Source: Calamus simplicifolius (Eukaryota > Streptophyta > Magnoliopsida > Arecales > Arecaceae). From it: 64,000 bases of DNA. Positions 32,371-43,300 of the stretch are shown here, in pieces (position 1 is the stretch's first letter; every line of letters begins with the position of its first letter). The notes beneath the pieces were generated by a model. It did no database searches. It was not told the DNA's origin and saw only the letters and a list, made by a program, of their open reading frames with translations. The stretch spans positions 310,153 to 374,152 of the forward strand of contig UESW01004418.1 in the NCBI GenBank assembly GCA_900491605.1. Reading direction: 5' to 3'. The translations under genes were made by a program, and so were the position numbers.

Positions 32371-33010
32371 CCTTTACTGATTCCTTGACTGATTGGCGAT
32401 ATATAGCACAAACAGCTTCCATGCAGAGCTTGAAATCCTCTAGAATTGAAGAAAGCATATCTTCCTAACTATCCCAGTTCATAGTTTTCTTTCTCCAATG
32501 ATTCTTAGCAAAATCTCCATTAGAAGCTAAATCAGCAACTTCTCTTTCAGAAGCATCATCGAATCCACCATCATATAGTACTGTTGGGATATCGTTTTTT
32601 CTTTACTGATTCTTAACTGATTGGCGATATATAGTACAAATAGCTTCCATGCAGAGCTTGAAATCCTCTAGAATTGAAGAAAGCATATCTTCCTAACTGT
32701 CCCAGTTCATAGTTTCCTTTCTGCAATGATTCTTAGTAAAATCTCCATTAAAAACTAAATCAGTGGCTTCTCTTTCAGAAGCATCGTCGAATCCAGCATA
32801 GTTTCCTTTCTGCAATGATTCTTAGAAAAATCTCCATTAGAAGCTAAATCAGCGGCTTCTCTTTTAGAAGCATCATCAAATCCAGCATCATATAGTGCTG
32901 TTGTGATGTCATTTTCCCTTTACTGATTCCTTGACTGATTGACGATATATAGCACAAACAGCTTCCATGCAGAGCTTAAAATCCTCTAGAATTGAAGAAA
33001 GCATATCCCT
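32371..33010 (-). pseudogene. Three partial tandem copies of a captured exon-like unit
   Basis: The unit, marked by TTTACTGATTC at about 32373, 32602 and 32919, is repeated with deletions. Read on the minus strand it codes a continuous, gene-like peptide with phrases YDGGFDDASEREVADLASNG, MNWDS-stop-EDMLSSILEDFK and CMEAVCAIYRQSVKES. The same TAG follows NWDS in the two copies that cover it. Codon use and the open frame suggest an exon taken from a host gene. I do not recognise the protein family. It is not part of the usual CACTA gene set. Confidence 0.6.
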
Positions 33011-33019
33011 GAACCCTAA

Positions 33020-33366
33020 TACCATATTTAGCGACACATACTAATTCGTTGCTAATGCATCACTGTTTAGTGATGCAATTATGTGCGTCACTGTTTAGCG
33101 ACGCATGTTCATGGATCGCTATTTAGCGACGCATGTTCATGGGTCGCTGTTTAGTGACGCATCAGCGATGCACATATTGATGTGTCGCTATATGTGTCGC
33201 TATTTTGCGATGAAAATTTTTGGAGTCGCTAATCCATCGCTAATTAGCGATTGATTTAATGAGTCATTAAATTGTGTCGCAAATTTCATGGGTCGCAATT
33301 GCGTCGTAATTTTTTTGTTATTTGCGATGAAAAATTGCCTCGCTAAATTGCCTCGCTATTTCATGA
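33020..33366. repeat. CACTA right subterminal repeats
   Basis: Dense GCGACGCAT, TTTAGCGACGCATG and GTCGCTATTTAGCG units in both orientations up to the right terminus, matching the left cluster in core sequence. Confidence 0.87.
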
Positions 33367-33379
33367 ATTTCTTGTAGTG
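33367..33379. repeat. CACTA right terminal inverted repeat
   Basis: ATTTCTTGTAGTG on the plus strand, the inverse complement of CACTACAAGAAAT. Confidence 0.92.
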
Positions 33380-33790
33380 TCAAAGTGTGCAGAAAGAGAG
33401 ATCAAAACTAAGTGTACTAGCAAGTCCTCAAACAACTCTAACTTAAGTGACTTGAGTTTTGATGCGAGATGAGATATCTCCATGATGGGCTCCCTTACGT
33501 TCCCTTTTTCATTGTACTTCATGGTGACGAGTTTAGCCAAGAGGTTACTTGCCTTCAATTTTTTGTTCTTGGAAAAATATTGCTCAATTTCCTCAAGGAA
33601 CCTTTTGGTATTCTTGCTCTCAGCAATAGAACCCCGAAACACTTCTTGAGTAGTAGTGGGACGCTCCAACGTAAGTGTAAGATCCAAATCCATACAACCA
33701 AGGACAATCTCCACAGTTTCTTTCCAGATCTTAAAGTTCATCAATCTTAAAGTTCATCTCGGTTAACATTGGGATGTTATTAACTTAGGT
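33380..33790 (-). pseudogene. copia-B gag, 5' part
   Basis: Minus-strand reading starts near PMLTEMNFKI and continues WKETVEIVLGCMDLDLTL, then SIAESKNTKRFLEEIEQYF and LMAKLVTMKY-like phrases (here LLAKLVTMKYNEKGNVREPI), then HLASKLKSLKLELFEDLLVHLVL, the gag domain of Angela/Tork-like copia. It is cut after the phrase LSAHF by the CACTA terminus. A short local duplication of GATGAACTTTAAGAT near the start shifts the frame. Confidence 0.85.
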
Positions 33791-34968
33791 AGAAACTTTA
33801 GTAGCATCAGAAACTGAATGGAGAACAAAATAAACAAGTACAGTCACATCAACAAGCATATCATACAAATAAAATAATACATGAACAAATAATTTGAATT
33901 AGGAACCATCACAAGATACCTAGTACAACATTAATTTTTTATCTTTAAACAAAAAAATTAACTGTAAGTAGTACTCTTAGCACAGTGATCAAATGCTAAC
34001 AATCAGTTTTGTCAGACAAGAGCCTTTCTTTGGACTGACTTTTATTTATATGAAAATCTTTATGATCATCACACATTTATCAGCACAAGTATGTTTGTTA
34101 TTTGGCCAAATAATAACCTTCCTTTGAGCTAGCCATTACTCGCATAAATAACACACATACACATCTCATATTTCAAAATAAACAAATCTGCACAATAGAG
34201 GTTACTTTGGTAACATATTGTTTTGATTAATTTGTTTTAAAATATTATATAAATTTGTGCAAATCAAACAAAATTATGCACATAAATTCTATATATTTGT
34301 TCATGCAAATATGCCAAAATGTTTGCACTTGAGACTCTCTCAAGTTAGCCTTTATTTGGCGTCACACAGCCTAGACCTCTTGGCAGCCTATGGTTTTCCC
34401 AGAATGTCGATAGTTGGGTCAACACACTAAGGTACTATAAGTAGCCTTCCTCATTGATGCACCCCTAATGTTCCTACCAAACGCCCATTGGATCAAATAG
34501 CCTGGGGTACTATCAGTAGGCTTTTCCTTGGACTATCCCTAGATGAGAACAATAGGAACCAAGAATGTCCGAGCCTTTTGGTACTTTTTTTAATTTAAAT
34601 AATAAATAAATATATATGTATCTAAATTTTTATTTTAGTCAACATCAAAATTTATTCAAAAGCAATAATATACGCTAACTAAAAGTAAAGCCATGAATCC
34701 TAGAGCAACATAGAATCAGGAATTAAAACTCAATCCACAAAACCAAAAACAATATGAACCAAACCTATCAAATATGAATATCAAAATAGTATCCGATGAA
34801 TAAAGCCATAACAGCTTAAAGGCCAAAATAAAGCTTATAGTATCCGATGAATCTAGAGACCAAAACAATAGCCGAAGAATCTAGAGACCAAAACCCATCG
34901 TATGCACAAAGCTGATTTGTATTTACTTATTAACCCAAAAAAAATCTTCCTAATGATCAAACAAGATT
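33791..34968 (-). other. copia-B leader between primer site and gag
   Basis: Nearly 1.2 kb with no supported gene. AT-rich, with a more complex stretch at 34330-34570 containing TATAAGTAGCC- and TATCAGTAGGC-like repeats around GGTACTAT. The length is unusual for a copia leader and may include older insertions. Confidence 0.5.
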
Positions 34969-34980
34969 GCTCTGATACTA
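34969..34980 (-). other. Primer binding site of copia-B, one mismatch
   Basis: Read on the minus strand TAGTATCAGAGC, two bases beyond the LTR. It matches the methionine-tRNA primer sequence except at one base. Confidence 0.8.
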
Positions 34981-34982
34981 CT

Positions 34983-35602
34983 TGTAAGAAATTTTCTTTA
35001 AACCATAAACTATATGAAATCCCAAGATCATCATGTTGATAATTAAGAATGTTAACAAAAAAATACCTGGATCTATTGATGTTGATCATTGACTATTGTG
35101 AAATTACTATGACCGTCAAACATCGATGGATGAATGCAATAGAGAGTGGTTGGTGTCCTTCCTTAACCAAATTGCCTTAGATCCTTAATGGGACCATCGT
35201 CTCTCTGCCTGATCTGGAGAAGAGAAATCATATTATGATTTGGTGTTTTGAGGACCATAACCGATAGGGTCTTTATATAGGGTTTCTATAATCCCTTAAA
35301 TGGTATCTACTTAATTTAATTCCATATCAATTCAAAAATTGATGGGTTACCAATATTAGACCATGCAATTTCAATCCATATTAAATAGCTTATATAATTA
35401 AATGAGAATATATGTTGCCCAATATAGAACACGTGATTTCCTATTGATTTGCCTAATATAGGAAATCTGGTTTTCTAACACAATATAAAAAATATAATTT
35501 TCTATAGTTACCTAATATATAGAAAATTTGATTTTTTTAACACAATATAAAAAATATAATTTCTTTTGATTTACTTGATATAAAAAGTCTAATTTTCTAA
35601 CA
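34983..35602 (-). repeat. 5' LTR of copia-B
   Basis: On the minus strand TGTTAGAAAATTAGAC to GAAAATTTCTTACA, 620 bp. The ends are TG and CA with a TGTTAGAAA/TTTCTTACA imperfect inverted repeat. The primer binding site adjoins its inner end. Its partner is not in the window. Confidence 0.85.
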
Positions 35603-35883
35603 TCTTTCACATCTGGCTTTTCTTCGTTGTCTCATCTCCACCTTCCTAAACACCAATTCTCTCAACCCTTAACCAATGGCCCTGCCACCCCAACCCAGGC
35701 ATGGGTCATCAGTCTGCCGTCTCGATACTCTCCATCTCCCTCGATCGTTGGACCGGGTGTCGACCTCCCTCAACATTTCTTGAGTAAATTAGTCATGGAT
35801 TTGATTAGCCCTCATGTTTACAATTTAGATTTGGGCATTGACGAAGAGGAAACGCACAAGTGAAGAAGAGAGGGAGAGAGCAG
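35603..35883. other. Short host flank between copia-B and Tat-2, no gene recognised
   Basis: Contains CT-rich sequence and a 78-codon frame at 35627-35863 with no known features. With Tat-2 removed it would be continuous with 56722-57017, downstream of the sulfotransferase relic. Confidence 0.5.
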
Positions 35884-36651
35884 TGTTGCTACGGATTTTC
35901 ATTCTTCGACTTGGGAGTGAAGTGGCAGTGCATGTGGGAGTCCAGGTGTTCTTTCATCCTCGTGGACATACAAAATAGCGTCCTCATGCAGGGGATGAGA
36001 TGGGTGGTCCCTGCAGAAGACCCTTCGACGCCCAAGTTAGTAAAAATCCTTAGCCATAGATAATGTGAAGAAGGTTTGGAGAGAAGAAAATTCCAAAGGA
36101 GTCTGAAATGTAATGGCATGCATGAAGGGATTTTTTTCATATGTACCTGAGGGGTCCTGAGACATGATGTTTAAAGGTAGCAGAGATGGTATGATGTTAC
36201 CTGATTTTTTGGATCAATTGTGGGATTTAGAAGAGGATAAGGCTATCAAAGGGATTTCAGATCCTACTAATCATGAAGGGGGAGCTATATCTAGCTCCCA
36301 TTTTCGTTTAAAGAGGATTACTTTAGGAAGAAGTTCTAAGACTCCCATGATTCTGGTGATTTGATGTTCGAGATATTCGGCATGGGTTGAAGGTCAGCAT
36401 AAGGAATAGTCGGTCTGGTGACTCCCAACTATTGAGGCTCAGTAACCCTAGTTTGGGGATAAGACTTGGCAAAGAAAACCAAAGATTGATCGATTGAAGT
36501 TTGGTCTGATGAAATTTGGGCAGAAATGCCAACCGAGTAGCTCGACGAAGCATCCTTTGGCTCATAAAGGTTGATTTGTCGTAACCCAAAGGTGGGCCCC
36601 ATCGCTTGTCCACATCAGTAGATTTATGCGAAAACTGTTTATCCCGCATCA
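35884..36651 (-). repeat. 3' LTR of Tat-2
   Basis: 768 bp, from TGTTGCTACGG to CCCGCATCA on the plus strand. It aligns with 55979-56721 with many substitutions and indels, so the insertion is old. Confidence 0.9.
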
Positions 36652-36989
36652 CTTGCCCCTCCACTCCCTAGTTCGAGTTTACGTTCAAGCTTAGGGGGTA
36701 GAGTCTTGGTGGCCAAATTCCATTAACGAAGGTTGGATCCAGAGAAGCGCTGCATGATGATGCTATAAATGCTGAGCCAGCGTACTGTCGCTTCAGCTCA
36801 CTGAACAGGCAAGATTTTTTGAATTCGATCAAGGGTGGCTGGGTGGATAACACGTGGTAGGCCGGGGATCATGGCACTTAAGCCAAAAGGCCACGGTTTC
36901 TAGGGTTCCATACTAATAATGTCTGCTATCCTTCGTGCAGCAATTTAAAAGGGAAAGATCGGCGTCTTCCAAGTCACATCTTTTTGAAC
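36652..36989. other. Tat-2 region between 3' LTR and extra gene
   Basis: No gene recognised. On the plus strand it would hold the promoter of the antisense gene, but no clear TATA box or start was identified. Confidence 0.4.
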
Positions 36990-38646
36990 CCTTGGCATTA
37001 TCCTCTTGTTTGAGACAAAGTATCCCCAGCTAGGGAAAACAATGGCTGGTGTTGTCTCTACCTGTTCTGAAGAAACGAAGCACCCAACTCGCATTTCCTT
37101 ATTGATGACTCTGGCGGATTTGGAGAGATCTACCGTGAATATTGGATTCCTGGCGACTACGATCTGTAAGTGCTGGCTCTCGGGCAAAGGGCTTCAGATA
37201 AACTTGAGTCTGAGACTTTCTTCTATGAGAAATGCTTCAAGGTGGATATCTACCTTCCCTCCATCCAATTATGAAGGAGATTATGGAGTTCCATGGCATT
37301 TGCCTCACGATGGTGGTGCCAAACAGTTGGTGCTACATCATGGAGTTTATCTTCATGTGCCAGTTCATGGGGGTGACGTCTAAGGTACCTCTATTTCGAG
37401 TGTGCCATAACATCGCCTTCCCCAAGAACTCCTTTTGGCCCTACATCGGACCCTGGAGGTCCTTCAAGAGGATGTCAGGGGTTTCATCCTCCATAAAGGG
37501 AAGGAAGCCCCATTTTTTCATCATCCCTTGGAGTGGTAGGTGCATCTTTCCTCTATCATGAAATTTTTTTTTGAGGACCTAAACAGAGCTCATCGTCTAT
37601 CAAAGCAGAAGATCGAGGACCTCAAGGTTCTCTCTAGCGGCAGGATGCTCTCGGTCAGAGTTCTTCTAACCAAAGATGCACTCTTCAACGTCGGTCTTAG
37701 CAGCATCGACCCTTGGGATAAGTCTGATTTTAAATTTACTGACCCCCAAATTTATCTGTGGGGGCATGATTAACTGTTTAATTATTTTGTGTTCACAACA
37801 GCTAAGTCAAATTTTGGAGCCCAAATGAGGGAGATGCTGAAGAGCAGTTCGGGCAAGAAGGGCGGGAAATGGTCTCACCTGGCCTTGCCGAGTCCTTGAA
37901 AGAAGAAGGCGAGACTTGGTTTTGAATCTTCCTCTCCACCCTCTCTCAAACTGTTGAGCCTTTCAAAAAGTAAGGCAAGACTCGGCTCCTTGAGCCCTCT
38001 GAGAGGGGGTGATGAGGAAGACCCGGGACTGAGTCTCACCTTGATCTCGATGCCGATGGCTAAAATAAAAGAAGCATCAACCCAAAAAGAGCCAGATTGC
38101 TCAGAGGATAGGTTTTGAAAAAGTGAGGACTTTCTAGTAAGCCTGAATTACAATAAAGGCCCTTACCTAGTCATTAGTTGCCCAGTTTGTGCCACCCCTT
38201 TCAGCCGACAAACTCTTAAGGAACGTTAGGAGAGTCAGCGAATAAAGCGGATGGCCGAGTCTGAGGGGTTGGAGGCTGCCATGGCTGCAAGTGGTGAGTA
38301 TATTCCTCTGTTTGAGGAGGAGCCTCTCCCTAAAAAGGACGAAGAGGCCGGGAGGAGCATCAAGGGCCGAGATGAGGAGGGGCCCTCGGCTGAAGGGGTT
38401 GGTCAAGCTGGTCCTCCCTAGTGACCTATGGCTAACCCTGAGTTAGAGTCATTAAAGTTGTGACTTCATGTATTCTACTCCATCCTTCATCTGGAAGGAG
38501 GTCCTTTGGAGGTGGAGCACAAGAAAACCAAGCAAGTGACGGTCTCCTTCACGGTCGAGGGGTTTGAGCTCCCTGAAGGCTTGGAGGACCTCCCGTTGCT
38601 TGGGAGTAAGGACCTTCTGAAGGACATGAATATTTAAGCCTTCCAA

Positions 38647-38724
38647 GTAAGTGAGGACATCTTTTTCTTCTTCTATTTGATATATTTTGTTATCTCCAAG
38701 CTTGCTCACTTTGTTTGGTTGCAG
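38647..38724 (+). other. Probable intron in the antisense extra gene
   Basis: Begins GTAAGTGAGG and ends TTTGTTTGGTTGCAG, with a T-rich tract before the AG, 78 bp, in the plus-strand direction only. It supports plus-strand transcription of this region. Confidence 0.6.
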
Positions 38725-39079
38725 GGGATTATCCTCAAGAGGGCACTCCATAGGCAGTTGATAGCCGCAATAGAAGCTCACAATTGAGCCTTGGGCAAAG
38801 TTGTTGAGCTTCAAAATAAAGAGGGCTTGGCTAGCCAGCATTTTGAAGAGCTAGCTAAGGTCTGGGCTGAGCTTGAAGCAGCCCGTAAGTCAGCCAAGGA
38901 AGCTTGGTCGATGTTGTCAATGTTTTGGGTAGAGGCCACAGAGGAAATAAATATGCTGAATAAAAGCCTTGCTAATGAAGGTCACAAGTATGAGACTTGC
39001 CAATAGCAGGCCGCATGGGCTTTGACTGAGCTTGCATCTACCTAAAATAAAGCGAAAGAGGATTGGGCAAAACTAGAAC

Positions 39080-39084
39080 ATGCC
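39080..39084. repeat. Target site duplication ATGCC, left copy
   Basis: Directly precedes the Athila LTR. The same five bases follow the other LTR at 48583-48587. Confidence 0.95.
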
Positions 39085-40141
39085 TGATGCGTGTCGTAGC
39101 GCAACGATTAAAACACCTTAATTTCACTATTAGGATAGCGAGAGTAAAGGATCGATTCTACAGGGACTTTAGCGATTATCTTGAAATAATTTTATAAATT
39201 TAACTAAATAGATAACTAAGTAGATAATTAATAGTGCAAAATAATAAGATATGGTTTATCTTATTAGAGCACGGCTCGTACCCATAGATCACGGCCCGTC
39301 CCTTTTAAGAATAAATCAGTCTAAATTATTTTCACTTAAATAGAATTTAATAACAATTAAATATGCATAAAGCTTTATTTCAATAAAATCCAAAAGTGCA
39401 TATTAAAATCTAAAATAAAAGAGTTTTAATTTCTGATCATAATAAGAGAGCAATAACTTCTTCATAAATCAAATCAAAGACCAGATAAAATGGACTGAAG
39501 ACAAGCTAAAGTGGAGACGCTTCCAAAGACTTCTCTCACGAAAAGATGACTCATGGACTTCTCCCACGAACAGAGGACTCCACGGACTTCTCCCTAATGC
39601 CCACGGATGCAGAATAGCCTTTCCATTGCTCATGAACCCTGGATGCAGATCGTTGGACTCCCCCTGCTGTTATTTGTAGAAGCCCAGACGCGGTAAAGAC
39701 GCAGGTTGCCAAAACAGAGGACGCGGGTGGCTCCAAGAAAATCCCTTGTAAATCGTAAATAAAATTCAAATTCCTTCTAAAGGAATTTAATTCATCCAAT
39801 TTGATAACTTCCAATATAATTTATTCCTTAATTGATGGAGGAAACAGTTAGATTAGAATCAGAGAAGAATCGGGTCCGGAGAAAACGATGAAGTCGGCAC
39901 TTGGTTTGCCGACTTCGCTTTAAAATCCATGCTAAAACAGATAAATCAATGAAAAATTAATTCCGGGCTCATCTTAAATCCGATTTGAGTGCCGTTTGTG
40001 TCATTAAATTCCTAAAATCGAGCTCTTTAAATTGATAAGGTTTTACTAAAATATTATATAAAATATTAAAATATTAAATAATAATAGGTACATTAAATTA
40101 TTAATTAATAGGTTTAATGATAATTATTTATGCATTTATCA
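39085..40141 (-). repeat. 3' LTR of Athila
   Basis: 1057 bp, TGATGCG to TTTATCA. It differs from the other LTR by scattered transitions and by small indels near 39660-39735, where this copy is longer. Confidence 0.95.
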
Positions 40142-40158
40142 CTCCTCCCAACTTGAAT
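40142..40158 (-). other. Polypurine tract of Athila
   Basis: Read on the minus strand, AAGTTGGGAGGAG abuts the LTR start TGATAAATG. Confidence 0.85.
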
Positions 40159-41259
40159 CTTACTCATCCTCGAGCAAATAAGAAATTTAGAAATATGTAT
40201 CAAACTAGTTCAAGAATTGATAGCTATCTTATAGTTCTTCTTAAAGATCATAAGGGAGGTACTTCATTGGATTATTAAGTTTATCCTTTTAGTGATAAAG
40301 TGTAGTCCATAAGAATTTATAGAAGTCTTCCTTCACCAACTTTCCACTTCTCTGATTAAGTCTTCTAACTTAATTTGGGTTGGGTATAATGTCTTTTGTA
40401 CTTTGGTTTCCTTATTTATTTATTTATTTATAAAGTCAGTGCAATGTCCTAACCCCTTGCTTTCTAATTAACCCTTGTAGCGAGCTTTAGACCAATGGCT
40501 CCCAAACCAATTGGTTTTAGGGCATTAGGTATAAAATACCCCTCGGACTTACTTACTCGAGTCAAAAAGGCTTTAGGTAGGACTAACTCTACTTAGGTTC
40601 TTTTACATTCCCACCTTTTTACGCGAACAACATCACTTTCTTAGGTGACGGGGCCCGGTTACTCAGTGAAAAATGCTAAGAACCTAATCTATTAACTTTA
40701 AGAGAGATTTTTTTCTCCTTTTTTTTTTCTTCTTCTCTCTTTTTTTTTTTGAATAACATTTTCACCCATACCCTTATTAAGTAGATTGTACTATTTAGAT
40801 CAGTGGTCAGGAGAGTCTGAAATTATTCTAAAATTTTTTTCTGGGCTAAACCCTACCTTTTATTAGGTTTTCTTAATAATTTATTCCTCAGTATCTCAAA
40901 AATAATCTAACCATTAATTCATTAATAGACTGCTTGATTAACTTCAAATCGAGATAGAATTTGGTACACACATCTGATTATAGTTTTACTCGAGGATTTA
41001 CTTATTCTTTTTCCTTCCCCCCAACTTAATTTCCATTGTCCCTAATGGAAGAAAAAATTAATTTCAAGGAAAGATACTACCTGGTAGAGTATTTGAAGGT
41101 TGGATGTTTCATTGTTGCCATCTTCTTTCAATCTGCTTCTGTTGCTCTTCTCTGGTCATACTAAAAGAACATACTAAAAGAAAGTTAAAAATAACTAATA
41201 AACTGGGTTGCCTCCCAAGAGCGCTAAGTTTAAAGTCTTCAGCTAGACTGTGCTACTTA
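40159..41259 (-). other. Athila region after integrase, no envelope gene
   Basis: No open frame of useful length. Contains T- and TTC-rich tracts (40710-40755). Athila elements often carry an env-like gene here; none is visible in this copy. Confidence 0.65.
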
Positions 41260-42411
41260 TTACGATAATGTTGGGTTCACAAGATTAATTGATTCAACAA
41301 TTTCTCCATCATTAATTTCTTCTATATATGGTTTCAAACGTTGGCCATTTACTTTGAATGTATTTCCTTGCTTGGGGTCTTTAAGCTCTACAGCTCCATG
41401 GGGAAATACTTGAGTTACTATAAAAGGTCCATTCCATCGTGAACGAAGTTTTCTAGAGAAAAGATGTAGTCTTGAATTGTAAAGCAATACTTTTTGATTT
41501 GGTTCAAAAATTTTTCTACTAATAAATTTGTCATGATATGCTTTGGTTCGTTCTTTATAAATTTTTGAGCTCTCATATGCCTCATTTCGTAGCTCTTCTA
41601 ACTCATTCAATTGGAGTTTTCTATTGACACCTGCATTTTTTATATCATAATTAAATTGCTTGATGGCCCAAAATGCACGGTGTTCCAATTCTACAGGTAA
41701 ATGACATGCTTTTCCAAATACGAGCCTGTAAGAAGACATTCCTATGGGAGTTTTAAATGCAGTACGATAAGCCCATAATGCATCATCCAAACGTTCTGAC
41801 CAATCTTTCCTATCAGGTCTTACCATTTTCTCAAGAATATTTTTAATTTCTCTATTTGATATTTCAACTTGGCCACTAGTTTGGGGATGATAATGTGTAG
41901 CTACCTTATGAGTAATTCCATATTTATTCATTAATCCTTTGAAGTGTCTATTCGTGAAATGTGTACCCCCATCACTAATTATAGCCCTTGGGCATCCAAA
42001 ACTACTAAGGATATTATGCTGAATAAACTTGATTACAACTTTATGATCATTGGTTCGAATTGCCATGGATTCAATCCATTTTGACACATAATCAACTGCC
42101 ACTAGAATGTATTCAAATCCAAAAGAGGAAGGAAATGGGCCCATAAAATCAATACCCCATACATCAAAAATTTCTACAACCAAGATAGGGTTTAGGGGCA
42201 TCATGTCTTTTCGAGATATATTTCCTGTTTGTTGACATTGGGCAATTACGATCAAATTCATGTGCATCTTTAAAAAGAGTTGGCCAATAAAACCCACTTT
42301 GCAGTACCTTTGCTGCAGTTTTCTTTCCACTAAAATGTCCTCCACAGGCAAGAGAATGACAGAAGTTAAGTATACTTTTGAATTCACTCTCGGGACACAT
42401 CGCCTAATCAC
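41260..42411 (-). pseudogene. Athila integrase
   Basis: Zinc-binding residues are read across two frames: FCHSLACGGHFSGKKTAAKVLQSGFYWPTLFKDAHEF (HH) then CPMSTNRKYIS or CQQTGNISRKDMMPL (CC). The catalytic core is open: VWGIDFMGPFPSSFG (Asp), AIISDGGTHFTNRHF (Asp), YHPQTSGQVEISNREIK (Glu). The region continues through DRKDWSERLDDALWAYRTAFKTPIGMS, LPVELEHRAFWAI and the C-terminal KVLLYNSRLHLFSRKLRSRWNGPFIV and RLKPYIEE. A single frameshift near 42240 separates the zinc region from the core. No chromodomain follows, as usual for this clade. Confidence 0.93.
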
Positions 42412-43300
42412 CTGATCCTAGTAGTACTTAAATAATTCAGGGTCTTCCCAAAAGTAATATTTGATTGTGAGAAAAATCTATCTTTTTCTTGTTTTGTCCA
42501 GTGGGAAGGTACTTTTCCTGTTGCCAAATAATTCACAATGTGGGCAAACCAGGGAAGACTGCTATGGGAAATTGAGAACAATTGCTCATCAGGGAATCTA
42601 TCTCTGATTATTTCTTTATTGTATTCCACTGAGATCCTAGAGATATGATCTGCTACCATATTTTCAGAACCCTTCTTATCTAAGATTTCTAGATCAAATT
42701 CTTGTAGTAGAAGGATCCATCTAATCAGTCTGGGTTTTGTATCCTTTTTTGATATAAGATGCCTCAACGCTGCATGATCTGAGTAAACTAAAACCTTAGA
42801 CCCTAACAGATATGATCTAAACTTTTCTAGGGCAAACACAACTGCTAGTAATTCTTTTTCAGTGGTAGTATAGTTCATTTGTGCATCTGAAAGAGTTTTG
42901 CTAGCATAATAAATTACATGGGGTTCTCGATTGAGTTTCTGTCCTAGAACTGCCCTACAGCATAATCAGAAGCATCACACATGATTTCGAAGGGTATGGT
43001 CCAATCTGGGGGCTTGATAATTGGTGCAGTGGTCAAAGCAGTTCGAAGGATGTTATAGGCTGTTAGACAATCTTCATCAAAATTAAAAGAACTATCCTTG
43101 GTCAACAAATTACACAATGGTCGAGAAATTTTACTGAAATCTTTGATGAAACGTCTATAAAAACCAGCATGACCAAGGAAAGATCGTACTTGTTTAACTG
43201 AGGTTGGGGGTGGTAGATTTGAGATCAATTCAACCTTGGCTTTATCAACCTCAATACCTCTCTCTGAAACAATGTCCAAGCACAATTCCCTCACGAACCA
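42408..43300 (-). pseudogene. Athila RNase H and end of RT
   Basis: Minus-strand phrases are FLGHAGFYRRFIKDFSKISRPLCNLL and PFEIMCDASDYAVG (first RNase H Asp), then a break near 42940-42880, then YTTTEKELLAVVFALEKFRSYLLGSKVLVYSDHAAL (Glu and Asp) and GSENMVADHISRI. One frameshift at about 42944 and a TAG near 42417, between LSTTRIR and the integrase, interrupt it. Confidence 0.92.

Larger units (their letters stand above)
23866..33379 (-). mobile_element. CACTA (En/Spm-type) DNA transposon inserted in copia-B gag
   Basis: The left end reads CACTGCAAGAAAAAT and the right end, on the minus strand, CACTACAAGAAATTC, the terminal inverted repeats of plant CACTA elements. Next to each end lie clusters of GCGACGCA/TGCGTCGC-type subterminal repeats. 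Inside, on the minus strand, are a TNP2-like transposase remnant and a second transposase-type gene. The right half holds a GC-rich block, duplicated segments and a triplicated exon-like unit. Removing the element leaves the copia-B gag reading continuous. A clean three-base duplication is not seen. Confidence 0.93.
20755..35602 (-). mobile_element. Old Ty1/copia element copia-B, split by CACTA and truncated by Tat-1
   Basis: On the minus strand: 5' LTR (34983-35602), degraded methionine-tRNA primer site, long leader, gag (split at 33380/23865), protease, integrase, RT, and the beginning of RNase H at 20757. The frames contain many stops and indels, so it is the most decayed retroelement here. 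Gag and pol resemble the Angela/Tork type of plant copia. The 3' part should lie left of the window, beyond the rest of Tat-1. Confidence 0.85.
36990..39084 (+). pseudogene. Tat-2 antisense extra gene, 5' part
   Basis: Plus strand, opposite to gag-pol. Pieces include MKEIMEFHGICLTMVVPNSW, YIMEFIFMCQFMGVTSKVPLF and SIKGRKPHFFIIPW (37230-37530), resembling the N-terminal domain of plant gypsy-type transposon extra proteins (transposase_28-like). RLSKQKIEDLKVLSSGRMLS follows, then a polar segment. A helical part, LQNKEGLASQHFEELAKVWAELEAARKSAKEAW (38791 onwards), is probably a coiled coil. A GT-AG interval at 38647-38724 (GTAAGTGAGG to TTTGGTTGCAG) fits an intron of 78 bp. An AG site at about 37798-37802 may be another. 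Stops and shifts are frequent. The gene is interrupted by Athila at 39085 and resumes at 48588. Antisense extra genes are known in Tat elements such as Grande. Confidence 0.75.

Noticed and set aside
36164..36364. Small frames inside the Tat-2 LTR
   Set aside because: LTR sequence repeated at the other end; frames are not kept between copies.
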